A DNA stretch of 64,000 nt, taken from positions 186,001 through 250,000 of the forward strand of contig JAJFGS010000003.1 in NCBI GenBank assembly GCA_021775995.1, read 5' to 3'. Below the pieces are notes generated by a model. That model was not told the origin of the DNA and did not search any database. It saw nothing but the letters and a program-made list of their open reading frames with translations. The position numbers were made by a program, and so were the translations under genes. This document shows positions 50,527-58,835 of this stretch, piece after piece (the first letter of the stretch is position 1; each line of letters begins with the position of its first letter). The stretch comes from Alphaproteobacteria bacterium (lineage in GTDB: Bacteria > Pseudomonadota > Alphaproteobacteria > Micavibrionales > Micavibrionaceae).

Positions 50527-51746
50527 AACCTGCTTGGGGCGGGATCAATTTCAATGATTGAACCACCGCGTAATTCAAGAACTGCCAAGCCTCGTTCGAT
50601 AATTCCATTTTGTTTAAATCTGAAAACGCCATCTGTTCCTGCAAAACCGTTTGGATTTGTAATGGATGCAAAATCGTAAGCGGGACGGCTTCCACTTTGA
50701 TAACCATTCTTTGCCAATATAGCGGCAAGGGCTGTGGCATCATAAGCCAAGGTTGCAAGGCGAACAGGTTTTACTCCATAAGATGATGCATATTTTTGCT
50801 CAAATTGTTGGCGCATTGTTGGCGATGGTGCAGCAAACCAACCTCCTTGCATATTGGGTTGCGCTGCGACCCGGTTATCATCCCATAGACCTGTACCAAG
50901 GCGTTTAACTTGGGTTGGCATTAAATTATTGTAGCTTAGAGCGCTGGCGATCATGTCTGTTTGATTACCGGCGACTGGCATAAAGACAGCATTAAACTGA
51001 GGGGCTTGTCCCTCTTGTGGTTTGAGTGTTTCGATTTGGTTGATAATTGTTGTGTCGCCTGTTTGATAGCGAATAGATTTAGCCAACGTCCCACCGTTAT
51101 TAAGAACAATTTGACTAAACTGACCTGTTACAGCATTACCATATGTATCTCGTGGGGCGATAAGACCGTAATCTTTGTACCCTTTTGATAAGGCGTATCG
51201 GGTGACACGTTCGACTTGAGAAAAGGGCATAAAGCCCATGAGAAATGTTTGGTTGTCTGCCAATGTCCAATCAGTTGAAAAAGCAATAACATTAATATTT
51301 TTAGATCGGGTGATAGGTTTTACGGCACGAACAGAGTTAGCAAAAAGTGGCCCTAAAATAAGTTGTGCCCCATCGTTAATAGCCGAAGTTGCTGCGGCAA
51401 CCGCACCGCTTTGTGTACCTTTTGTATCACGTGGCATTAAATTAAAATTGTTATAGCCCATTTCAAACATAGCCAATTGTGCGCCCTGTAACATGGATTT
51501 TCCTAGGCTGCTTTGAGCACCGCTTAAAGGCAAAAGAATAGCGACATTGACGGGTGGTAAATTATCAAACTGGCTCATCTGCGTTGGTCTTTGCGTTGAT
51601 GAACCTAGCCTGTCTGTTTGGGTAGGCGTCCCCCAAGGGTTGGATGCCTGACCAAGTGGTGCACATCCTGATATTATGATGAGGGCTGTAAAAACCAGTA
51701 AAGTAAAAAGATAGGTGATAAGGGGCGTAAATTTTATGTTAGTCAT
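50523..51746 (-). CDS. LpoA-like penicillin-binding protein activator lipoprotein
   Basis: The protein is 407 aa from the ATG at 51746; the track start at 51812 is unlikely. A lipoprotein signal ends in IIISGC with Cys28. A Type I periplasmic-binding fold follows (VAILLPLSGAQSSLGKSML, then a C-terminal DGVFRFKQNGIIERGLAVLEL). This matches the LpoA C-terminal domain seen in alphaproteobacteria next to rsmI. It should sit in the outer membrane facing the periplasm and help peptidoglycan synthases. It is divergent from rsmI with only 36 nt between starts. Confidence 0.85.
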   Translation of the reverse strand: MTNIKFTPLITYLFTLLVFTALIIISGCAPLGQASNPWGTPTQTDRLGSSTQRPTQMSQFDNLPPVNVAILLPLSGAQSSLGKSMLQGAQLAMFEMGYNNFNLMPRDTKGTQSGAVAAATSAINDGAQLILGPLFANSVRAVKPITRSKNINVIAFSTDWTLADNQTFLMGFMPFSQVERVTRYALSKGYKDYGLIAPRDTYGNAVTGQFSQIVLNNGGTLAKSIRYQTGDTTIINQIETLKPQEGQAPQFNAVFMPVAGNQTDMIASALSYNNLMPTQVKRLGTGLWDDNRVAAQPNMQGGWFAAPSPTMRQQFEQKYASSYGVKPVRLATLAYDATALAAILAKNGYQSGSRPAYDFASITNPNGFAGTDGVFRFKQNGIIERGLAVLELRGGSIIEIDPAPSRF

Positions 51747-51782
51747 AGCAATCTCTGTCAAACCTGATAGTTTTATTAAATT

Positions 51783-52763
51783 ATGTCTGGTATTTCTCGT
51801 GACCCTACACAAAAAATAAATTCAAAGCCACAGAACTTTTTCCAAAATTTAGGTAAGAATGCACAAATGGTTCAAAAAGAAGAGAAAAAACAACAGATTG
51901 AAATAAAATCTGAGCCGAAATCTGTACCAATGAAGCCAGGGTTCTATCTTGTAGCAACCCCAATCGGGAATTTACGCGATATTACCTTTAGAGCGCTGGA
52001 TGTTCTGTCATCTGTTGATTTAATCGTCTGTGAAGATACGCGGGTGACGGGTAAGTTGATGAATGCTTATGGATTTAAGAAGAAGATGCAGGTCTATAAT
52101 GACCATAGTACAGATAAGCAGCGCGAGCATCTCATTCAATGTGTGGCTGATGGACAATCTGTTGCGGTTTTAAGCGATGCGGGAACGCCTTTGGTTTCTG
52201 ATCCGGGCTATAAATTGGTGCGTGGCGCGGTGGAGGCTGAGTTATATGTGACTTCTATTCCCGGACCGAATGCCGCGCTTCCTGCGTTACAGCTTTCAGG
52301 GTTGCCGACCGACCAGTTTTGTTTTCTAGGTTTTTTGCCACCCAAAACCACGGCACGTCAGACAGCGTTAAAAAAATGGGAAATGGTACCAGGGAGTTTG
52401 ATTGTATATGAAACAGGACCTAGGCTGATTGATAGCTTGCAAGATATGCGAAATGTTTTGGGCAATCGTGAAGCAGCGGTAATGCGTGAGCTCACAAAAA
52501 TGTATGAAGAAGTAAAGCGTGGAAAATTGTCAGATCTAATTGTGAGCTATACAAAATCTGGTGCCCCTAAGGGTGAGATTGTTGTGGTGTTAGGGCAGGC
52601 CGTGGCAGAGATTGTTTCAACGGAGAGTATTGAAAAACAAATAAAATCTGCGCTGGAAAAAATGTCTGTGCGTGATGCGGCCGAAATGGTATCGCAAGCG
52701 ACGGGCAAACCTAAGAAAACAATTTATACACTGGCCTTGAAACTTGCGAGTGATAGGAAATAG
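51783..52763 (+). CDS. rsmI: 16S rRNA (cytidine(1402)-2'-O)-methyltransferase
   Basis: This protein of 326 aa has the RsmI core starting at about residue 52 with GFYLVATPIGNL, then CEDTRVTGKL and LSDAGTPLVSDPGY, all diagnostic of the tetrapyrrole-methylase fold of RsmI. A polar, Lys/Gln-rich N-terminal extension of about 50 residues is longer than usual. In many alphaproteobacteria yraN follows directly. Here a 0.7-kb insertion with decayed duplicate pieces separates them. Confidence 0.93.
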   Translation: MSGISRDPTQKINSKPQNFFQNLGKNAQMVQKEEKKQQIEIKSEPKSVPMKPGFYLVATPIGNLRDITFRALDVLSSVDLIVCEDTRVTGKLMNAYGFKKKMQVYNDHSTDKQREHLIQCVADGQSVAVLSDAGTPLVSDPGYKLVRGAVEAELYVTSIPGPNAALPALQLSGLPTDQFCFLGFLPPKTTARQTALKKWEMVPGSLIVYETGPRLIDSLQDMRNVLGNREAAVMRELTKMYEEVKRGKLSDLIVSYTKSGAPKGEIVVVLGQAVAEIVSTESIEKQIKSALEKMSVRDAAEMVSQATGKPKKTIYTLALKLASDRK

Positions 52764-52775
52764 ACAGGCTGGGTT

Positions 52776-52851
52776 ATAAGGCAAAAACTTACGATAAAGG
52801 CCGAAAAGGCCGCTGCAAAGTGGCTTATTCTTGAGGCGCATTAGCAATTCT
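52776..52851 (+). pseudogene. Decayed 5' fragment of yraN (duplicate)
   Basis: This sequence after the rsmI stop is a degraded copy of the yraN 5' end at 53492-53572: ATAAG-CAAAAACTTACGATAAAGG is shared almost exactly. It has no ATG, lacks one copy of the tandem GATAAAGG that intact yraN has (an 8-nt frameshifting deletion), and ends in a stop. It shows that rsmI-yraN was once contiguous and that the junction was duplicated. Confidence 0.85.
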
Positions 52852-52932
52852 ATATATTTCACATATACTCCATTGACATAAAGATTTTAGTCCTCTAATG
52901 TCCCGTCTGGTCATAAGAAGGAGTATATATCA

Positions 52933-53340
52933 ATGAAAACAGAAAATTCAGAGACAGAAGAAAAACTAAAGCCAGCCGTAGATCCAAATCCAGGCGTAGG
53001 TCGGTTTGGTGTATGCCTATTAGCATTCATGGGGGGCGTCATGGTAGTTAGCGCTTTATCAAAGGCTGTTGGAGATGGGCGTAGCCGGAAGTTTGCAACA
53101 GCAAACCCGTCAGAAGCTATTAAAATAGCTATTGAAGCGGGTATGCCTGAAGGCTTGCCTAAGCATCTACCCGCTTGCCGAGAGAAGTTTAATGTCACAG
53201 TTAGTTCAGAAGTCACAACAAAAGAAGCAAACGCAGTAGTTGGCTGCGCAGCAGAAAAGCACAGAGTCGAGATTCTGGATAAAGCCTATGAGCAGGCGAA
53301 AGAAACTGGCGATTATAGCGGTATAGTTTTAAAGCCTTAG
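52933..53340 (+). CDS. Hypothetical membrane-anchored protein in a duplication insertion
   Basis: This protein of 135 aa has a cytoplasmic N-terminus (about 22 residues), one hydrophobic helix (about 25-45, FGVCLLAFMGGVMVVSALS) and a polar, probably helical tail with two Cys (PACREKF, VVGCAAEKH). AAGGAG lies 10 nt upstream, and a perfect TTGACA sits at 52873. No family recognised. The gene lies between decayed copies of yraN (left) and rsmI (right), so it arrived in the 52852-53383 insert. Codon use looks less AT-biased than its neighbours. Confidence 0.6.
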   Translation: MKTENSETEEKLKPAVDPNPGVGRFGVCLLAFMGGVMVVSALSKAVGDGRSRKFATANPSEAIKIAIEAGMPEGLPKHLPACREKFNVTVSSEVTTKEANAVVGCAAEKHRVEILDKAYEQAKETGDYSGIVLKP

Positions 53341-53383
53341 GTAGTCACTAAATCCTTGCACCGTCTCACTCAAAGCAGTGTTA

Positions 53384-53467
53384 AAAAATGTATGAAGAAG
53401 TAAATCATGGCAAATTGTCAGGTTTAATTGTACATTAGCGTTGAAACTTTTGAGTGATAGGAAATAG
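53384..53467 (+). pseudogene. Decayed 3' fragment of rsmI (duplicate)
   Basis: Bases 53384-53430 match rsmI 52496-52542 (42 of 47 identical), and bases 53440-53467 match the rsmI 3' end 52736-52763 (25 of 28 identical, including GATAGGAAATAG with the stop). About 190 nt between these blocks are missing. The intact yraN ATG follows 3 nt after the copied TAG, which preserves the original rsmI-yraN junction. Confidence 0.85.
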
Positions 53468-53469
53468 GC

Positions 53470-53856
53470 ATGTTGGATCGCCGCCTTGTAAATAAGACAA
53501 AAACTTACGATAAAGGGATAAAGGCTGAAAAGGCTGCTGCGAAGTGGCTCATCTTGAAGGGCTATGAAATTCTTGAAACGCGCTACAAGACAAAATACGG
53601 CGAAATTGATCTTATTATCCAAAAGAAAAACACTATTGCCTTTGTTGAGGTAAAGGCGCGGGTCACTAAAGATAAAGCCTTAGAGAGCGTAACGCCAAGG
53701 ATGCAACAGCGCATAATACAGGCTGCTTCCTATTATATAAGCCAAAATAATGTTGAAGGCTATGACCTTCGTTTTGATGTTATATCGGTTGTGCCATCTT
53801 TCCTTGGAATGGTCACAATTCAACATCTGGACAACGCATGGCAGCTGACGGCATAA
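53470..53856 (+). CDS. YraN family protein (UPF0102, nuclease-like fold)
   Basis: This protein of 128 aa has the restriction-endonuclease-like core AAAKWLILKGYEIL, YGEIDLIIQKKNTIAFVEVKAR, with the conserved Glu, Asp and E-V-K residues. Biochemical function is not established. It normally follows rsmI, and the ATG here is 3 nt after a relic rsmI stop. It is followed closely by a BON-domain lipoprotein gene, as in other alphaproteobacteria. Confidence 0.9.
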   Translation: MLDRRLVNKTKTYDKGIKAEKAAAKWLILKGYEILETRYKTKYGEIDLIIQKKNTIAFVEVKARVTKDKALESVTPRMQQRIIQAASYYISQNNVEGYDLRFDVISVVPSFLGMVTIQHLDNAWQLTA

Positions 53857-53864
53857 TAGCCATT

Positions 53865-54677
53865 ATGATTCGAAATAAATTAATTCTTGCTCTTCTTCTT
53901 TCTCCTCTCCTGTTGGGGGGCTGTACTGGTTTAGGTATGGTTACAGGAGCGGCGGCTGTGACAGGTGTTTCTGCGGCGCAAGAGGGCGGTATCCCGCGCG
54001 CAATTGATGACGCTAAAATAAAAATAAAAATTAACGAAGCGTGGTTTCAATATGATGTGGATGCCTTTCGTAAATTAAGCACAACCGTCAATCAAGGGCG
54101 TGTTTTAATTACGGGTGTTGTGCAAGATCCTGCACAACGGGTTGAGGCTATTCGTCTTGTCTGGCTTGTCGAAGGTGTTGAACAAGTTATCAATGAAATT
54201 CGTGTTGCTGATAGTGCTGGCGTTACAGGTTTTGTAAAAGATGCATGGATTACATCGCGCTTACGTGGTTCTTTAACACTCAATCGCGGTGTTCAGTCTA
54301 TTAATTATTCTATTGAGACGGTTCAAGGCGTTGTTTACTTGATGGGTGTTGCCCAACATCAAGCAGAACTTAATCTTGTGATTGAAACAGCACGAACAAT
54401 ATCAGGTGTGAAGCAAGTTGTAAGTTACGTGAAATTAGCGGGTGAACCTTTGTCAGGGGAAACAAAAGCACAACCATTACCAGAAACGAATGTTCCTGCC
54501 CAACCGCAGAACTTGCAAAATAATATTCAGAACCAACCGCCGGAAAACTATGGTCCAGTTACGAGTTCATCAAATGTAAATACGGTGTCAAAGGTAGAGG
54601 TTGCACCAGACATTGATGTTCCAACAAAAACTGTTCCTGAAAATGCTCCTTCTATTGAAGACCAATATTATAATTAA
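53865..54677 (+). CDS. BON-domain outer membrane lipoprotein
   Basis: The protein is 270 aa from ATG 53865, which gives a short lipoprotein signal ending LLLGGC (Cys20). Two BON domains follow (about residues 48-115 and 125-185; repeated GRVLITGVV and GVVYLMGVA units), then a Pro/Asn/Gln-rich tail. DolP/OsmY-type proteins of this kind support the outer membrane. The alternative ATG 53838 inside yraN would add nine residues before the signal. It is coupled to yraN and followed by the SirB1-like gene. Confidence 0.82.
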   Translation: MIRNKLILALLLSPLLLGGCTGLGMVTGAAAVTGVSAAQEGGIPRAIDDAKIKIKINEAWFQYDVDAFRKLSTTVNQGRVLITGVVQDPAQRVEAIRLVWLVEGVEQVINEIRVADSAGVTGFVKDAWITSRLRGSLTLNRGVQSINYSIETVQGVVYLMGVAQHQAELNLVIETARTISGVKQVVSYVKLAGEPLSGETKAQPLPETNVPAQPQNLQNNIQNQPPENYGPVTSSSNVNTVSKVEVAPDIDVPTKTVPENAPSIEDQYYN

Positions 54678-54679
54678 GT

Positions 54680-55522
54680 ATGGCTCAAGATAGTCTAAAA
54701 ATTCTAGAAAATTATGGTACTGGAAAAGACGAAGATATTGACTTGGTCGGCTGTGCGTTGGCAATGGCTGCAATTGAAAGCCCGGGAATTTCTATTGAAC
54801 GCTTTCAAAACCATATTAAAAAATTAGAAGAAGAAGTTGCCGCACGCCATGCTTTGTTAATTAAAGAAGGTGCGGTAGATGATGCCGCAACACAACTCGC
54901 GGCGTTGAAGCATATTATTGCAGATCAACATGAATATATTGGCGATGAAAACACTTATGATGATTTACAAAATGTAAATTTGATGCGTGTTATTGAACGT
55001 CGTAAAGGGATGCCTGTTACGCTTGCTTTGATTTATATTCATGTGGGTCAAGCACAAGGTTGGCAGGTCGAAGCTTTAAGTTTTCCAGCGCATGTTGTTT
55101 GTAGAATTGAAAAAAACGGTATGAGAATTTTATTCGATCCTTTTAATTGTTGTGCTGTATTGCAAGCGGCAGACTTAAGAAATTTATTAAAGACTTTGTT
55201 AGGGCCTCAAGCCGAGCTTTCAAATACTTACTATAATCCTGCGACCAAGAGGGAACTTCTTATTCGTATGCAGAATAATATAAAGTTACGTCAAATTGAA
55301 TCTGAGGATTATATAGGAGCCCTAAAGACTATTGATGTTATGCGCCTTCTTGATCCAGGGGAATATCGCCTTCTTTTTGATGCTGGGGTTCTTTATGCAA
55401 GGACAAATCAGGCGATGGCGGCCATTGATTCTTTGGAAGAATATCTGGATCGTGCACCAGTAGCTGAAAACCAGCACGATGCTTTGGTGTTATTACAGCA
55501 AATAAAGAGTGGTTTGCAGTAG
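54680..55522 (+). CDS. SirB1 family protein (transglutaminase-like fold plus TPR)
   Basis: This protein of 280 aa has the SirB1 block ERRKGMPVTLALIYIHVG with SFPAHVVCRIE and the IL-DPFN motif, the transglutaminase-like core around residues 100-165. C-terminal helical repeats (about 190-275, ALKTIDVMRLLDP...) are TPR-like. Function is unknown; family members are often encoded near envelope or translation genes. It starts 2 nt after the BON gene stop. Confidence 0.85.
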   Translation: MAQDSLKILENYGTGKDEDIDLVGCALAMAAIESPGISIERFQNHIKKLEEEVAARHALLIKEGAVDDAATQLAALKHIIADQHEYIGDENTYDDLQNVNLMRVIERRKGMPVTLALIYIHVGQAQGWQVEALSFPAHVVCRIEKNGMRILFDPFNCCAVLQAADLRNLLKTLLGPQAELSNTYYNPATKRELLIRMQNNIKLRQIESEDYIGALKTIDVMRLLDPGEYRLLFDAGVLYARTNQAMAAIDSLEEYLDRAPVAENQHDALVLLQQIKSGLQ

Positions 55523-55691
55523 TTTAACATCGTTTAATTAAGGCAACATTCTGAAAAAAAGGGGGTAATGTTATGTGCCCTCTTGTCACCTGATGCCCTA
55601 GGGTTTAAAAATAGAATCACTACAAAAAACAGCCCCCGCATTTATGTGTGTGGCATATTTAAAAACGACGCTTAAATCAAAGGAGCTTTTC

Positions 55692-56252
55692 ATGCGCACA
55701 CGTCACAATTTATCTAAATTATTAATGATTGCATTAATACCGTTGGTATTAGCTGCATGTTCGTCCAAAAAAGATTTGGGTGATTCTGATGGCATGACAA
55801 TCGGACAACCTGCAGATCTTAATGAAGGCGTGGCAGTTGACGGTGATGGTTATGGTACAGCCTCTATGGGCGGTGTTGATAGTAACGCAGTTCCAGGATC
55901 ACAAGAAGATTTAGCCGCACAAGCGGGAAGTGATATTGTCTATTTTGATACCAATCAACATGATTTAAATTCACAAAGTCGTAGCATTATTGAAGGTCAA
56001 GCGCGTTGGTTAAATTCTTATCCAAGTCTAAACGTGACAATTGAAGGTCATGCTGATGAGCGTGGAACACGTGAATATAATATTGCTCTTGGAGATCGTC
56101 GTGCAAATGCAGTCAAAAACTATATGATTGCTATTGGTGTTGATCCTCGCCGTGTTAATACAATCAGCTATGGTAAAGAGCAGCCTTTGGTTGTTGGTGC
56201 CGACGGTACGTCATGGGCACAAAACAGACGGGCACGGACGCGTGTTGAATAA
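55692..56252 (+). CDS. pal: Peptidoglycan-associated lipoprotein Pal
   Basis: The protein is 186 aa from ATG 55692 (AAAGGAG upstream). The lipoprotein signal ends LVLAAC (Cys23), and the OmpA-like domain has IEGHADERGTREYN and the GDRRANAVKNY helix that binds peptidoglycan. It anchors the outer membrane as part of Tol-Pal. TolQ, TolR, TolA and TolB are not in this window. It overlaps cpoB by 11 nt. The 170 nt before it hold no clear gene. Confidence 0.93.
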   Translation: MRTRHNLSKLLMIALIPLVLAACSSKKDLGDSDGMTIGQPADLNEGVAVDGDGYGTASMGGVDSNAVPGSQEDLAAQAGSDIVYFDTNQHDLNSQSRSIIEGQARWLNSYPSLNVTIEGHADERGTREYNIALGDRRANAVKNYMIAIGVDPRRVNTISYGKEQPLVVGADGTSWAQNRRARTRVE

Positions 56253-57078
56253 TCTAAGCAATAATGTAAGAGGTTTGGAGGCACGGAAAGGAAGGTTTCT
56301 GTGCCTTTCCTCTATTGTTTGTAGTGTTTTACTAGGCGGAATTGCTTTTCAATCTGTAGCTGTTCAGGCGCAATCTACCCCTGTCTATGCCAGTAATAAT
56401 GCAGGTCAAACTGAAATCCGTATTCAGCAATTAGAGACGCAAATTCGTGAACTAACAGGTAAAGTCGAAGAACAACTTTATGAGTTAAATTCTTTGAAAC
56501 AAAAAATAAGATTTTTAGAAAATGATGCTGTTCAAGTTGGTAGTGGTGCTCCACAGAGTCTATCTCCAAGTTCAGGTCAAATAGGCGCATCACAAATTGC
56601 ACAACCTTCAACAAATAATCCATTGGGTGTTGATTTTAGTGGGCAGCAACCTAAAGGTATTCAAACTAAAACAGTTGTTGCTAGCAATAGTGATGCAACG
56701 GCACAATATGAGCAGGCATACTCTAATTTAAAGAATGCAAAATATGAAGAAGCACAAGAAGGCTTTGATAATTTTTTAAACGTACACAGCGACCATATTC
56801 TTGCTGCTAATGCCAAATATTGGCTTGGTGAAACTTATTATGTGCGTGGCAATTATAAAAAAGCTGCGCGTGTTTTTGCCGAAGGGTTTCAGACCTATCC
56901 AGAGAGTGCTAAATCTCCTGACATTCTCTTAAAGCTTGGGCTTACATTGAAAGCTTTAGGAAAGGAAAAGGATGCTTGTGTTGCTTTGGGACAAATCCTT
57001 GTTAAGTTTCCTGTTGGTAATGAAGATGTTTTAAGACGCGCGGATCAGGAGCGTAATGCATTATCCTGCGATGTCTAA
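56242..57078 (+). CDS. cpoB: Cell division coordinator CpoB (YbgF)
   Basis: The protein is 278 aa from GTG 56242, overlapping pal by 11 nt. The track start at 56128 lies within pal and is not credible, and a TTG at 56275 is an alternative. A signal peptide (hydrophobic LSSIVCSVLLGGIAF, AQA cleavage) leads to a coiled coil (about 55-95) and a C-terminal TPR domain (ANAKYWLGETYYVRGNYKKAA). CpoB couples peptidoglycan synthesis and outer-membrane constriction with Tol-Pal. Confidence 0.9.
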   Translation: MLNNLSNNVRGLEARKGRFLCLSSIVCSVLLGGIAFQSVAVQAQSTPVYASNNAGQTEIRIQQLETQIRELTGKVEEQLYELNSLKQKIRFLENDAVQVGSGAPQSLSPSSGQIGASQIAQPSTNNPLGVDFSGQQPKGIQTKTVVASNSDATAQYEQAYSNLKNAKYEEAQEGFDNFLNVHSDHILAANAKYWLGETYYVRGNYKKAARVFAEGFQTYPESAKSPDILLKLGLTLKALGKEKDACVALGQILVKFPVGNEDVLRRADQERNALSCDV

Positions 57079-58085
57079 TGGATTGCCAAGATAGTTTAAA
57101 AGACGCCTTAATTAGTTTTTTAGAAAAACATTCAGATGTAAAAAGTCAAACGTCATTTGCTGTTGCCGTGTCTGGCGGTCCAGATAGCATGGCTTTAGCC
57201 AATCTCTTTTGTGACTTTGCCAAGTTAGAAAATAAAAAACTTCATATTTTGACCATTGATCATGGTTTGCGATCTGAAGCAAAAATTGAAGCTAACCAAG
57301 TTGCTGATTGGGTAGAAAAGAAAAATTTAAAAAACATTACTCATAAAACCTTGCTATGGGAGGGTAAAAAACCTGAAGCCTCTATCATGGAAGAGGCGCG
57401 TGCCGCCCGATATGAATTGATAGATAATTACTGTAAAGAACATAAAATACAAACAGTCTTTGTGGCCCATCACCAAGATGATCAAGCTGAAACTTTTCTT
57501 ATCCGTCTGGCCAAAGGTAGCGGATTAGATGGTTTAGCGGGAATGAATGAGTTGCAAAGTTATAGCAAAAATTTAAAAATTGCACGCCCTTTTCTTAATA
57601 TTTCAAAACAAACTTTGATAAATTATTGTGAAGAAAAATCTATAATTTTTATGAATGACCCAAGCAATAAAAACGAAAAATATCTTCGTCCGCGCTTGCG
57701 ACAATCAATGGCTATTCTTGAAGAAGAAGGGTTAAGCCCAAAACGATTAACTAGTTTGGCTATTCGATTAAGAAGAGCGCGTCATGCGCTTGAAATTATA
57801 AGTGAAAAAAATTATCAAGATTGTTTGAAAGAAAAAAATGAAGAGCGTGCTGTTTTAGATTTTAATAAAATAAAATCCCAACCTGAAGAAATTATTTTTC
57901 GTGTTATTCAAAAAGCCGTTAAAGATATGCGTAAAGATGATTATTATGGTGTTCGTATGGAACGCTTAGAAAATTTGGTGATATCGTTGCTAGATAACCC
58001 ATCTTTATTTAAACCTCGTACACTTGGTGGTTTAATCTTTGCATTAAAGGATAAAAATAGTTCATTATATATAGAAAAGGAGTAA
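57078..58085 (+). CDS. tilS: tRNA(Ile)-lysidine synthase
   Basis: This protein of 335 aa makes lysidine at C34 of tRNA-Ile(CAU). The PP-loop SGGPDS is at residues 32-37, followed by HHQDDQAET at about 130 and NDPSN near 190, all family signatures. It lacks the long C-terminal domain of E. coli TilS (432 aa), as many alphaproteobacterial versions do. The ATG overlaps the cpoB stop by one base (TAATG). Confidence 0.93.
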   Translation: MDCQDSLKDALISFLEKHSDVKSQTSFAVAVSGGPDSMALANLFCDFAKLENKKLHILTIDHGLRSEAKIEANQVADWVEKKNLKNITHKTLLWEGKKPEASIMEEARAARYELIDNYCKEHKIQTVFVAHHQDDQAETFLIRLAKGSGLDGLAGMNELQSYSKNLKIARPFLNISKQTLINYCEEKSIIFMNDPSNKNEKYLRPRLRQSMAILEEEGLSPKRLTSLAIRLRRARHALEIISEKNYQDCLKEKNEERAVLDFNKIKSQPEEIIFRVIQKAVKDMRKDDYYGVRMERLENLVISLLDNPSLFKPRTLGGLIFALKDKNSSLYIEKE

Positions 58086-58093
58086 TTTTTATT

Positions 58094-58714
58094 TTGCGTG
58101 TAATCTTAGCTTTATTTTTGATTGTATCGGTCTTTTGTTCAATATCTTATGCGCAAGAGATTGAAAAGCTTACCTATGAAGACGCAAGTGAAATTCTTGA
58201 TCAAGCTGATGTTCGTGGTTTTGTTTGGGGATTACCTCGTTCAATAATATTAGAAGAAGAGAAGGCTATCTTTGTTGAGGAGTCTAATGGCGCATTATTC
58301 TATGTGGATACAATCAGAGGTATTAGATCATCGATTACTTATGAATTTGAAGATGATAAATTATACAGAGTGCGTATTTTTTCTGAAAAAAAATATCCAC
58401 GACCGCAAGATCGAATGGAAGATTTGGTTAAAATTAAACGTGATTTAGTAAAACGCTTTGGCGATCCTAAAGAAGAAAAATTTGAATGGTTAAACGATAC
58501 AGACAAAAAATACCCTGAGAGTTGGGGCGTGGCTGTTTATCGCGGGGATTTATCTATTACAATAAACTGGGATGGTACAAGAAGTGATGTTAGTGCTTAT
58601 ATAGGTTCATATAAGCCTTATAAACCAGTTTTGCTTGTAACTTATGAAGACGCAAAAGCGAAAAAAGCTAAGATAGAAGAAAAGGCTGCTGAGGATCTTA
58701 AAATACTGCCATAA
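58094..58714 (+). CDS. Secreted hypothetical protein
   Basis: This protein of 206 aa starts at TTG with AAGGAG upstream. The start is supported by a clean signal peptide (MRVILALFLIVSVFCSISYA-Q) right after it. The mature part has VRGFVWGLPRS and a beta-rich middle (ALFYVDTIRG), then FGDPKEEKFEW. The pattern recalls small periplasmic proteins seen near tilS and ftsH, but I do not recognise a family. A weak AGCCC-GGGCT hairpin without T run follows the stop. Confidence 0.7.
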   Translation: MRVILALFLIVSVFCSISYAQEIEKLTYEDASEILDQADVRGFVWGLPRSIILEEEKAIFVEESNGALFYVDTIRGIRSSITYEFEDDKLYRVRIFSEKKYPRPQDRMEDLVKIKRDLVKRFGDPKEEKFEWLNDTDKKYPESWGVAVYRGDLSITINWDGTRSDVSAYIGSYKPYKPVLLVTYEDAKAKKAKIEEKAAEDLKILP

Positions 58715-58835
58715 ATCAGCCCTGATTCTGGGCTAATCTAATAGAGTGAAAATGCTAAGAAATGTGAGAATTGCTTGCTTTTTTGGCAAAAACCCTTACT
58801 TTGGCGGAACATTATAGAACAAGGATTTACCCTTT

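Noticed and set aside
55568-55675. A 35-codon ORF (ATG TTA TGT GCC...) in the gap before pal
   Set aside because: The GGGGG is too close to the ATG, and the translation has no recognisable signal. It could be leader RNA instead.
58716-58733. AGCCC-GGGCT hairpin after the secreted protein gene
   Set aside because: It has no T run and a five-base stem, so I do not call it a terminator.
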